DNA of 64,000 nucleotides, taken from NCBI RefSeq assembly GCF_030463565.1, contig NC_134648.1, positions 44,731,498-44,795,497 of the forward strand, written 5' to 3'. The first letter of the stretch is position 1; each line of letters begins with the position of its first letter. This stretch comes from Pelecanus crispus (Eukaryota; Chordata; Aves; Pelecaniformes; Pelecanidae). The translations under genes were made by a program, and so were the position numbers. Below the pieces are notes generated by a model. That model saw nothing but the letters and a program-made list of their open reading frames with translations, was not told the DNA's origin and ran no database searches. This document shows, piece after piece, positions 1 through 15,800 of this stretch.

Positions 1-3000
1 CGAGGCGCTTGGGCACTCTCCTGCGAGGTGGGAGATGTGTGAATGACTGCCCATGTGCTGAAGGGAAACGCCATCCTGCTCCTGCCGGCTCCAGCTACAA
101 GGGCTGCCGTGGAAGGGGAAATGGCCCCTGCCAGTTCCCATCTGCACCACCGTCCTACATTTTTTAATTTTTCTTTTAAACAACTTTTTCCACTGCTTCC
201 ATGCACTGGAGGGATTTGAATCTTTAAGTGCTCACAAGATGCAGGCATAACAGTACTGGGTGCTGCAGCACCCACAGTTGCACCCTCAGTTCCCAGAGCA
301 GTTCCCTCCCGAACACCCACACCTGAGAGACAGGTACTTCTGAATGCTACATCTGCCAGCAGCCTAGACATGCAAACACCTCAGCCAGGCCACCACTGAT
401 GCTGAAGATGGAGCGAAATCTCCCCTTTTTGCACAATTCCAGCTCAATCTGCAGTTCTTACACAGGTGCTGCTCCAAAATGGAGATTCATTACTTCCCAG
501 GGCAGGGTGTTTACTGCTGTGCTGCTGGCTCATCCCTCACACAGCTCCCATACCTACCTACATAATGCTCTGGTCTGAAAGAGAAGCCTGGACGGAGGAT
601 GTCTCTACTCACTCTGCCCAGTGTCCTGACAGGAGCTGTGAATTCAATCCCCTCCGCCAGTAGCAAAGGCGAAGCCTGCAGAGGGTGGTTGTTGCTCCAT
701 GCTGTAACCCCTACATGTGTAAATGCTTGGGCTCTCACTCCCAGCTTTCTGCATCAGGCTCCCCAGGTGATCCCTGGGCTCTTCCCCACTGGCAGGATGA
801 CGTGCCCGCTCACGGCACACGCTGGCAGAGGGCAGCTCCGTGCCAGTGGCCGCTGTTCCCAGGGTGCTGGGCAAACTTGTCCAGCACGCTCTGGAGCCCA
901 CACCCTTGCCCTGTGGTCAATTCTTGTGCTAGCCCAGGTCTGCTCTCACCTATTGCTGTCCTGTTAATAGCAAGCATAACGAAACCAGCTTGCCACAGCA
1001 CCACCAGCAGCCCTATAGGGCAAAGGGGGCTTCAAATAGCTTTTCCCACCTTTTCTGAGTAATGCCATCTCTTCTGCTGCTGCTTTGCTAAATTGGATGA
1101 TGATTTCTCAGTTGAGAAAGCTTCTGTGCTGCATACAGTGTTATGGTATTTGAAAGATCATGCAGCAGCAATGCTTCATAGATCATGGGGCATCAGGGAC
1201 CAGGAAAATGTTCTAAGTCCACAGTTCTGGAAGTTACTAAATAATAACAGCTGTATCAGAGAGGCAAGGCTTGTAAGGGGAGATAGTATTTTTTATTAAT
1301 CAGCCTGACACAGCTGGGGAAAAAAGGGACACACTCAGACACAGAAACCCAGAGCACTGGCTCTGCTATTTGGAGGACTCTTTCCCCGTAAATGCTCTAG
1401 TTTAAACCTCCATCCTGATTTTGCTACGCTGAGGCATTTTAGCACAAGACACAACAGGTACAAGCTGAGAAAAATGTCAAAATTAAAGGAATTAAGAACA
1501 GCTGTATGTAATTACAAGTGATCTTCTCTGTTAGCTTGGACTACAGGGTCTTTGTTTCCATGCTTCTCACCAACCACCCATACAGGAGACTTAGGAGCCA
1601 GCCAGATTAACACTTTCCCAAAACCTTGGGACTAGGCAGGCACACTCTGACTAAATCAGTCTCCAGCATGTTAGCTAAGATAGGGCAGCACAAACTGCCT
1701 CCCCTCTAACAGGAAGATTTACCGCTGTGGGTGTGCAGCAAAGGAGCAGACCTGCACACTGGCACTGACTGAGCTTGCCACCACATGAGAATTGCTGTTG
1801 ACTGCCTTAGCGTATTTTACTTTATTTAGCATCTCCAGCATTATTTAAAATAAGCACACATGCAGATGAAGTGATCCCCTCTTTCCACAAGACCGATTAA
1901 AAAAAAAAATTCTATCTACACTTTGTGAAAGAGGATGGGAGTTTTACCACCTCTCTCAAGTAGAACTATTCCACAGAGACAAAATTATGTGGGAAAGGGG
2001 AATCAATTTTTACTAACCTCTCTTCCACTGTCATGCTACTTTGTAATTTTCAGTGCAACCTCCGATATCAGATGCATTCTCAAGAGTCATGGGAATTGTC
2101 AGTGAAAGTATATTTAGCCATATCCCTTTGGGTAGGTGGGGGAGGAAAGAGACCCCTAAATAGCTATAAGATAACAACTACTGCAAGCATATTTGCTTAG
2201 AGAAAGTTTAGTCAGAGTTCAGAGAAAAGACAAGTCCTTGGCAGCTGGATGGCCAATGGCCAGCTTCTTCTCAAGCTGTCCCTACAAACCCTTATTCAGT
2301 GAGGAGCATGCTCAGAAGAAAAACTCCTCTGCTTTCCTTAGGTCTTCTCCACATGCTCTAAGCACTCCTCTGTGTAAAAGAAACGCTTAAAGAAATGGCA
2401 AATTATCTAGAATCCTCTCCCCTCTTGAACCAAAAAAGTCAAATCCAAGCCCTCCACGGTCAAAAGCACCTTTTACATAGGGGGGGAAATTCCCACTATT
2501 CACAATATTGCAAATGAATCAAAAAAGGTTCACAGCACTTTAACAGACGAGTGAAAATGTCCTGGCTTTCATTCAACTGCAATGTTAGTGGGAGTGGGGA
2601 GAAGCCTCCCCCACAGCTGCAGGAGAAAACTGTGGGACTCGGGCTGGAAAAGTAGCAGGGGGAGGATGTGAACACTGTTAAAAATAAAACTTATCAGACT
2701 ACAATTGAATCGTGAGAATGTTATCTGGTTCAACAGGAGTGTGAAAACAAATAGGCATTTCAAGAAGAGGGTCACTAGCAAGGTAAATAACTTCAAAATA
2801 GCAGGAAGTGCCCAAGGAAACATGTCAAGCTGATGGCAACAAACAGAGCTGTCCCCGACAGCAGAGGACAGCGGCAGCTGTGGATTTCAGCGTCACCTCT
2901 GTGCAGTGCCACCACCCTTCATCCAGCTGCGTGGCACTGCGCCCACCCGCCGCAACTCTGGCCATGGTAAGACACAAGGCTGAAAAGATTTGCACAGGAC

Positions 3001-5224
3001 AACATTTAACATGACCCAGTGTTTATTGACTCCTGCCACATTTTTTTCTTTTTTTTTAACAGTAACAGGAACACAAAATGTGATGTATGGTAAAACACTA
3101 CTAGGGGTTTCTATATCAATCCAATGCAAAGTGCCAGCATTGTTGACCAGCATACAACCTGACAAGAGAAGATGTAGTCATAACTCACTCTCAGATATCT
3201 GCTGGGAGTACATCACAGTCAAAGTAGAATTAGTTATTTGCCTGCAAATCAATACATTTTCTTCTAGATGCAAGTGATGTTAGAGCCAGCTATTTTGCAA
3301 CAACAAATATATATAATATATTCCAACATTTTTAAAAATGCAATAGGAAAGGACTAAAACTGTTTAAAGAGAGAAGGAAAAAGAGTGGATCTTTTTAGAC
3401 ACTACTTTGCAGAGGCCGTTCCTCACAGAACCAGAAGTAATCTAGAGAAAATAAGATTTATTAGAGGCTACTTTGCTCAAAAGGCCAACGGATACAGGTT
3501 TAAGAATAAAAATAGTATCTTGATTTTCAGTACTGTCTCCTGGCCTTTTCCTCCCTGCACAATAAAAACCACCTGTTGCAAATTGTGGCTTGGTGGCTCT
3601 GCATATTTTTCCAATGCAATTGTATTTGGAAAGGCAGCCATATTTCTTTAAGAGCCACCAAAAAAATTGCATGACACTCACATGTGGCATCTAACATCTT
3701 CACAGATATGAATGATGAAGGCACATTACCTAAAGGTTGAAAAAACCCAACAAACCTTTTGGACGACTAAAAATTAAATGCCTTAGAGAAAACACTCATT
3801 TTTACAACTGGGTGACAAGTGCTGTTTAACCACAGATGTTTCAAACAGTTTGCCATGAAGACAAAACACGAGGAAAGGAAAGAATCTCCTTGAAATGCCC
3901 TCCCTACTGCAGTAGCCTGCTTCCCCCACAGTTCTTCAGACAATTTCATTCTTGCAGGGCAGTCTGCAACAATTCCAGAGACAGGCAAGAGAAATCTGTG
4001 TAGAAAACATCAAGCCTGTGGACTCCTATATGACCAACACCCACCCCCCCCAACCCTCCAATTAAACTACAGCATCTTCAAGGAGATCATCCCACTGATC
4101 TGGAAATGGGCTAAAGCTCTGGAACAGAGGACGGAAGAATTGGTTTCAAAATCTTGTGCCCTAACTTTTTTATACTTAATTATGTGCTAATAAAGAAAAA
4201 GACAATGCTTTCTGCCACAGAATAATTGCTCTCTCCTATCTAGATCAGGAAGATATTGGCTAAAAATGAAAATATGTACTTTATTTACATTAAATGCATC
4301 TATACTGCTCCACACTCCATCCACTGCATGTGTGTTGCTGACCACTGCTGAAGCCAGGTGGTAACAATAGTGGTAAGTGAAGTACCTTTCTTTTTCAACC
4401 TTTATACAAAGCCTTTCCCCTCCCACCCCATCGTTCTTCCACTGTTCTAGGCTCCAGTGAGATGTGTACTAACATCTCTTTCTAGTGCACTTTTTTTTTT
4501 TAAGGTTAGTTTTAAAATGCAAATCAAGACTTAACTTTGCTCTGGTTTAGCTGTCTTTGCCCCCTTTACAATCATGTAGGAGTTTCAAATTTACATGCCA
4601 TTATCAACTTTGCATAGCAATACAACAGATTGGGTCTGCATCTCCCCCCCCCACCCTTTTTAAATAATAATCCTGTGGCCCCCCTTTTTCTACACCTCCC
4701 ATCTTTCAAAGGGTTACCTCTCACTCTCAGGGAAGAGTCCTAACTCTTCCTCGTCCGACATGAACTTTGCAGAATGAGAATTTCAAGTTATCATTAAGTT
4801 TCCTTCAAGTCTATGCTGTGCTACTTAGAAGCAACTGTAGTGGAATAATGTTTTTCTTAACATTAAAGAACATTTATCAGATTATTTGTCTTTTTCTAGT
4901 CTTGAATTATAAGAATATTTGTCACGCATGTTTCCTCATATTCCTCTCTTAAGGTGCACAGTGGTCAGGCTGAACAAAGTCCAGCCCATAAGACCATAGC
5001 TGGATCGCTGGGAGAAGCCAGAGAGAATGAGGGGCTTCTTAGCACTACTGCATTTACATTCAGAATTCAGGACAGGCTGAGGGATGCCCAGCTTTTTTCT
5101 TTTTTTTGTTTTCTTTTTTTTTTTAAGAGACAGAACTGCTTAAAAACATACTCCATTTCTATTACCATTTTTTATGTCATGAAAGTTATTTCTTTTCCGT
5201 CCTGTGCAGCTGTTACCCTTCTGT
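1..5224. other. Downstream flank of EGLN3, no gene seen
   Basis: No exon with family similarity, splice-bounded reading frame or repeat of a known class was recognised here. The open frames are short (under 125 codons) and have no sensible composition. The first kilobase is moderately GC-rich. The rest is AT-rich with short homopolymer runs, such as the T run near 4490-4501 and a T-rich stretch at 5095-5125. Minus-strand AATAAA hexamers at 3022-3027 and 4280-4285 could serve a long EGLN3 3' UTR. Confidence 0.6.
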
Positions 5225-6821
5225 CACTGACATTTAATAGTTGCCATTGCACACCGCCTTTTCATTCCCTAGCTCAAGTGCGACAGAGCTGGCCCGCAGA
5301 CCCATGACTAGCACGACAGCCTGGCACAGCCCGGTGAACTGGTGCAGGGGCTGGCGGCTCAGACAGACCGCCTTCGCCACTGCGGGCCGGTGGCACGGGA
5401 AAATATGGGACACTGAAGAGGACATCTGTTCAGAACATTTAGTAGGGTCTGACATACACACTGACAACATGAGACAAAAATGAATGCAAGTGAGTGTATT
5501 AGGTTGAGAACAATTAGTGTGAGTGATAAATAGATCCACCGCCAGCTCTCAGCTTCATTAAGAGCTATTCTGAACTGCATAGTAAGTGCTGGTTGTAGAA
5601 GCTTAGGCAGATTGGAGATAGCTCACCAGTTACTCATTGAGTCTAAGTTTACAAAAGTAATGGAGAAAAAAAAATATGTGCTTTGCCATTTGAATAACTG
5701 ATCTCATGGCTTGAGCACAGCAGTAGTTACCTGGCATAACAGATCAATTGAAATATAATCATTGTTTCATTCAAATTACATATGCATGAAAAGTTAAACA
5801 AGTGTGTTAGCTAGGGATAAGCAGCATAGAAATCAAGTCTAAGTTACCCATTATTTATCATACATTTGTCAGACTGCCAGACATATCTTTTCCTTTCAGA
5901 TTCTTATCTGTGTCATACAAAACACAGTAGATGGAGAAGTCATGAAAATAACACTTAACTCTACATATCATTGGCCTTTAGTACCAATGCATTGTGTGCC
6001 GTCAGCCTTCCAAGTTTACCAAACTTTTGGGAGAAAAAAGCTGTCTTACCAGACGGTGAAAACAGAAACCGTACAACCCGTCCCGCTCAGAACAGAAAGG
6101 AAACTGTTTTACAAAGTTGTGGACAGATGCACTAACTACTTCCCCCTCAGTCCTGGGACAGAAAAGGCAGCGCAACTGCACAGCTAGAACTTGACTTTTG
6201 AAAAGCAAACAAAATCCAGGAAATGCGATGACTGTGTAGACAAAAAACTGTTTGGAAAGTTGTGCTATCAAAAAGCTGAGCCAACGTTCTATGCAGCAAA
6301 GTGATGAACAGTACATCAACAGGCCTATGCGGGACAGACCGTAAGATGACATTCTACAAAAATCCAGTTTAATTTCACATTCCCAGTATCTCTCCTTGGC
6401 CATTAGCAGTCTGCCACAGATTTTAAACTTGTAAAGCCCCTTCCCATTGAGCTAGATTTTTTTTTTCTCCCCCCATAAAGTGCAAATAAGACTTGGGTTT
6501 TTACCACAAGTTCCAATGATCGTTATCTTGGTTACAAGAGTGATCAAAAGCCAGTTGGCTGAGCCACTACCACTAGGCTTAGTGATACTCTTTTTTTTTT
6601 TTAACCCTGGTTACTTTTTCCAGCAAAAGGCAAATAGAAAACAAGTGTTCCTTCTGCCAGATGCAGGCATGACAGGAGGTTGCCTTAAGTACCATCAATA
6701 TAAGATGCACATGCTAGACACAACCAGTGCATTCTTCTGCATAACAATTTGCCCTTGTTCGCTGGAAATGGAAGTCATCTTTGGGATCTTACTTCCTCAC
6801 AAAGAGTTTAGGAACAGTTGA
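5225..6821 (-). other. EGLN3: Probable 3' UTR of EGLN3 (end uncertain)
   Basis: This is the sequence directly after the EGLN3 stop codon on the minus strand. An ATTAAA hexamer on the minus strand at 5233-5238 would give a 3' UTR of about 1.6 kb, close to what is usual for mammalian EGLN3. Other candidates are ATTAAA near 6368 (short form) and AATAAA at 4280-4285 (about 2.5 kb). Which one is used cannot be decided from sequence. Several TTTT-rich and AT-rich stretches lie inside it. Confidence 0.4.
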
Positions 6822-6859
6822 CTAGTCTTCATTAAGAGGTGCTTCTCTCTTCCTTGCAT
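6822..6859 (-). CDS. EGLN3: EGLN3 coding exon 5, C-terminal residues 230-241 and stop
   Basis: The last coding exon has 38 coding bases. Joined to the single G left from exon 4 it encodes DARKREAPLNED and then a TAG stop. The human tail is RKTESALTED, so RKREAPLNED aligns without gaps to it and the two residues DA are extra. That makes the protein 241 residues instead of 239. The acceptor is TTTTTTTTGATGTAG|ATGC behind a long pyrimidine tract. An alternative AG two to three codons further in gives the wrong phase and loses the stop, so the chosen site is the only one that yields a PHD3-like tail. Confidence 0.88.
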
Positions 6860-8245
6860 CTACATCAAAAAAAATGAAAAAAAGGAGAGGCAGTTAAGCC
6901 AGAGGTTTCTGGCAGTATACATCTGAAAACTCGAACAGAATAAAGTTGGTTTGTTTTTCAATGGACAGCACTTTCCATTTCAGACTCATGATATGAATTC
7001 ACTGCATGGACTGAAATGCTGTATGAATCCATAGCATGTTAATGGGATAGTCATAGCAAGGTTTTGTACATTTGCCCTGTTGAAACTAAAGACGACTCAT
7101 GCAGTATTTAAGTAGCCCAATAAACTTCCAGACTCCAGATCTGTCATACTTTTCTCCCCTCTCTTGGCCCCTTGCTCATGATCCACTTCAAGGGTGAAGC
7201 CAGCGTTTGCTTTGCATACCAGCTACATAGATGACAGTCTGTTCTGAAAAGCATTCGACTAATTATGACTTTGCTGGTCCCCTGCTGCACAGCACACATT
7301 TTAAAAAAGACAAATGCTCTCCACACTATATTTTGAGGAACTGCCTGAGGCAGCTCCTGAAGACCAGGTCTTAAACTGCTCCAAAGAGCAAACAGTTGAG
7401 CATGGCCCCAGGTAGGGTGCTGGAGCACATCTGGACAACTTAGTCCATTACTTGTATGCCATTACAACAGTAGCAGGCAGTGTGGCTGCCGTTAGGAAAG
7501 TTGGGGTCACCTCTTCCCAGGCTTCTGCAGAAATGTCTCTGGGCTGACTTTTAAGCTCTCTGTGAGACCCAGCTGAATGTATGTAGCTCTTGAAGTGCAC
7601 CATGATCACAGCTACTCTAGCAACTGCCTGCCAAAAGATGCACTTACATTTCTAAACTTAGTTTCTTTCCAGCTCATAATCCAAGGTTCCAGCTCATTCC
7701 AAGGTCATTATGAATATCCTCACTCAGAAATTACTTGTAAATTAAAGACAAATCCCTTTTGCACTGCTGCAGGTCCCAACTGCCCTTCATTAAAATAGAA
7801 GACAGGCCCTACTTGGCCAGAACATTTAGAGAACACGATTATGAAACTGTTTGCATAAGTCTTGTGACTTTGTGCTAAACAAAGTTCGGAGGAGACAAAA
7901 TATACTTCCCAAATAACAAAAGAAGAGCTTAGAGACTCCCAGTGACAGAAGCAGCCACCTGGGCTGGGACAAAATCTCAGCAGCCATTTGGGAGAGAAAT
8001 CAGTAACCACCTCTCCCGTGTTCCCCATCACACTCATCAGGGATACTGAGGCCAGACCTGAATCTTCTTCTGTCACCTTCTCCACTCCACATAAAATACA
8101 CAACTAGTGATTACAGATGAAAAAGCTTTCTAAAAATGAATGTTGTACCCATCTAGCTACAGAGTTATTCCCGATCTGTCTTTAACTTTGGAAATATCAA
8201 AATGCATTAAATTCTTTCTGGTGAACACTTATAAAAGAATCATAC
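6860..8245 (-). other. EGLN3: EGLN3 intron 4
   Basis: This 1.39-kb intron runs between GTATGA and TGTAG with a good pyrimidine tract. I see no repeat, RNA gene or additional exon inside it. Confidence 0.9.
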
Positions 8246-8319
8246 CAGTTAAGTTCCTGAACTTTTTTTTAGCTTCTGCTCTTTCTTCAGCATCAAAATA
8301 CCACACAGTCATGGCATAC
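8246..8319 (-). CDS. EGLN3: EGLN3 coding exon 4, rest of residue 205 to 229 plus one base
   Basis: This 74-bp exon completes the R205 codon and then encodes YAMTVWYFDAEERAEAKKKF followed by RNLT, ending with one base of the next codon. The sequence is that of the last beta-strand and the C-terminal helix of PHD3. The acceptor is TTTTATAG|G and the donor CTG|GTATGA. The incoming phase 2 of exon 3 and outgoing phase 1 into exon 5 both check out. Three consecutive lysine codons form a run of eight A residues on the coding strand (8262-8270 region), a place where a polymerase slip or assembly indel would break the frame. None is seen here. Confidence 0.95.
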
Positions 8320-12230
<3,911 letters not shown>

Positions 12231-12865
12231 AAACTGGACACAGTATCCAGATGTGGTCTCCCCAGGGCTGAGAATAGGGCGATAATCCCTCCCCTCAATC
12301 TACTGGCTGTGCTGCTGTGAATATTGCCCTCCATGCTCTTGTGCAGGGAGCACGCTGCAGGCTCATACTCTGCTCACTGCCCACCAAGACCATTGGGGTC
12401 CCCAGGCTCCCCTGGGGAACAGAGCTCCTCCACAGCCTGGCAGTCCCCAGCCTGTACTGCTGCAAGGGGCTCTGCCTTCCCAGGGGCAGGACTTCACATT
12501 TGCCCAATGTTTAGTTCCATAGAAGTTGCCATTGGCCTGTTTCTCTAGCCCATCTGGATCCCTTTAGGTGGCAGCCCTGCCCCAAGTGCATCCACTGGTC
12601 CCCCTCAGTTTGGTGCCATCTCCACACTTGATAAGAGTGCACTCTGCCATCTGCTTTGGGTTACTGACAAAGGTGGTTAACAGGTCAGGTCCCATAACAG
12701 ACCCCTGTGCTCCATTTGTTACCAGCCTCTAGGCATAATATGACAGATTTAACTACCCCCCTTCCAAGCCCAACCATCCAACCAGTTTTTTATCCATCTA
12801 ATTTTCCATCCATCCAAACCGTAACATTTGAACTCTGGATACAAGAGTATTGTACATGCCTATCC
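12231..12865 (-). repeat. Old, degraded CR1 LINE fragment
   Basis: The plus strand reads as the reverse complement of the CR1 ORF2 3' half. It has recognisable tracts such as ACTGGACACAGTATCCAGATG at the left, a middle with TTGGTGCCATCTCCACACTT, and TCCAACCAGTTTTTTATCCA near the right. These correspond to the thumb/C-terminal part of CR1 reverse transcriptase. Many indels and substitutions are present and no reading frame survives, so this is an old copy. The boundaries are approximate. Confidence 0.75.
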
Positions 12866-15800
12866 CACAGAACGAGGATGTGATTGTGCAACATTTGCAT
12901 GACCTGACCCTAATAATCTGCCAAGCACAGTTGATAGCATTGAAGGTTGACCATATAGGCTTTACCAAGAGCAATTGAAATGTTTATCTAGGAAGCCCAT
13001 AGGTCTTGTTTTCTGCTTCCTAGCACATGCTAAAGGCATGCTGTCCTCATGGGACACATGACCAGCTACAGTATAGCACTTCAATATGCTGCTTTAATCA
13101 CAAAGGTTATTCTACTGTGCCAGCAAACACTGGCACAGAAGTTACTGCCAGCCAGTGCAACGGATCTCTTTGACCCTCTGCTACCATGAACAAAAGTCTG
13201 TTCACAGCAGTTGGCCAGTTAGGATGGGCGTGCACATACAGCTGCAAAAATACTGCGCTGCATCAAGTCACGTATGAATGGACTTTCCTTCCTCCCCACA
13301 AGCACCAGCAAATGGTACCTGGAGGCAGCGGTAAGTCACCAGAGCCCACTTCTCACCCCAACACCTCAGGCCACAGGTGCTTTGGGGCTGGTGGCCCACC
13401 AGGGTGGGAGATGATGCGAACAAGAGCGAGTACCTTTATTCCCAGTAATAAGCCCTCTGCCATCGTGCCTGGCAGTTACCTAGATGCCTTGCTGTAGGTC
13501 CTGTCTGCGCTGTTGTCATTCTGCTGTTACAAACAGCTCCGCAGCTGAACTTACATTTCACTATCAGCCTGATAACAGCCTAGCACTGGAAACAAGCCTG
13601 GCTTAGGGGCACAAGCCTGGTGGAAGCCACAAGCCAGCTGTAATTGCAATGTAGAAATGGTCCAAGGGAGCTGTACCCTCGCTGGGGAGGATAACCCGCC
13701 TCGTACATCCCCCCATCCCAGCTGCTAGCACAGCAACTCATATGGGTGCACCCTTCACCCATCCCATGCACAGCGAGCTGGATTAGGTGGAAAATTAAAA
13801 TAGTAACCCTTTGATAAACTTGATCCTCGTATGCTGGGAAACGTGACCTCGGGAGCTGAGAGAGCAGAGGAGAGGGGCCAGCGATGCCAGCAGACGGGCA
13901 GGGAGGAGGGCTGTGCCGGGAGCGCTGGGGGAGCAGGGGTCTCGGGTCTCGTCTCTACAGCAAGTACAGCTGCTGCCGAGGGGATGCGCACCTACACCGC
14001 CGGCACAAGGCCTAGCTCAGCAGAGCTCTGCTAATCGTACCAGAGGGATGATGCATGGTGGGAATAAAACTTTGTTGACTGATAACACCGCGTTTTTAAG
14101 TCAATGTACAACACAAAATTATGGAGGCCTTGAGGAAGTCTCTCTCTGGAGAGCAGACGTTACTCCAAGACCACCGAACTGCCTAAAAATCAATCCAATA
14201 TTACTACTATTTTTTAATGCCATAACCAAAAAGCTGCTGAAGAATAACAGACTGCAGGCCAGATCCTCAAAGGGATTTAGGTCCTTTACTTACTACCGAA
14301 ATCTGGGCAGAAGGCCAGAGTTTTCCCCGGCCTCCCCCATATAATATGTTCTCTTAGCAGAACATGTGCTTTGACTCCGAGACATTGATGCATTATTTAT
14401 TTACAGAGTGCACCTTTTGCAACCGCAATGCACAGAGACCCTGGGGATGAAGAAGTAGAACAATTCCCACAGAATCCAAAAGCACTGGCCACACTCTATC
14501 TTAACTTTAAGAAAAGAGGAAAAAAAAAGTCTTCTAGTAGCAGCAATGAAGGGAGAAAAGCAGAAGTGAAATATCCTTTTTCCTGGCATGGTGAATATTT
14601 GAATGAAACCTTAAACAATGAAGGGAAATCATTCTGGTCCTCCTAGAGCCTGTTGAAATGATATCAAGCTTTATCAGAGCACTGGCTGGAGCAGCTCCAG
14701 AGCAGATCAAGCTGTCCTCAGCAGGGATTCCAGCTGTTAGCACTACTTTTGGATTCATTCAAAGCAAACAAGAAACAGGAGATGAGATGCATGACCCAGA
14801 CTTAATTTAGGTAATTGGTGAACACTGGTATTTGTCAGTTTAGTGCATGGGCTAGCTATAAAAGCCGGAGGCTGGATCATAATAATCAAACCATTTACCA
14901 GGTGAGCAAGTGGACTGTCAGTAAAAAATGTTTCCTATACTTTTTCGGCTATCGTATCCTGAAAAGCACACTCTCTTTTTGGAAGTATCTCCCTTCATTA
15001 ACCAACTCCAAACCTAAACTAACTATAGCAGGCAGTAATAAGCACGAATGTACCTATTTTTTTTTTTTCAATACAATCTATTACAATGGCTGCTAGTTGG
15101 CTTAACTTCCCAGTGTAAGCACTCAGAGCAAATTTCAGCAAACCCTCCCCCCTCTTACTTTAAGTTAAAATAGACAAGTTGTTGTCTTAAACAACAGCTG
15201 AACAGTTAAAAACTCTTGATATACAGACGCATGCCTTTGCAGTTGCACATGCACACACACACCCCATAGTTTGAAGACCAATACTCCGGCGGTCTAGTCA
15301 ACAGTCATAAATTAAAGCCTACAAAACTTGGAAAATGAAAAGCAAAGCGTCAAGACTGCAGTTTCTGCACTGTCATTTTCAGAGATGTTAGGCTTCCCAA
15401 GAGAGTGCAAATCAACGACCAGTTAAACAAGCAGTAATTACCAGCTTTAGTAAGGAGACAGGAATCATCAGTAAACTCCGCGTTGCACAGAAGCTTGCAA
15501 AACTAAGTTATTCATCATCCAGTTTAAGTATTACACTCAAGTCAGCCAGAGAAATCTGCAAGTCAAACTGCAAGACACCAGCAAAGTTTGGAGGCAGATA
15601 AAAAACAAGAGGTCCACAGAGAGGATTTTTGCCTGCCTCCCAGTGCTTCTAGCAAGGGGAAAAAGAAATTCTCTTAGCTGATAGCCAGGACCATGCTGTG
15701 AGGCATCATTCTGCTACATTTCATAAAATAAGCAGCGCTGGAGTGGACTGATACTTGGAACAAAATGCTTCAGAGAATACCTCCGCTAAAAGACGCTCAT

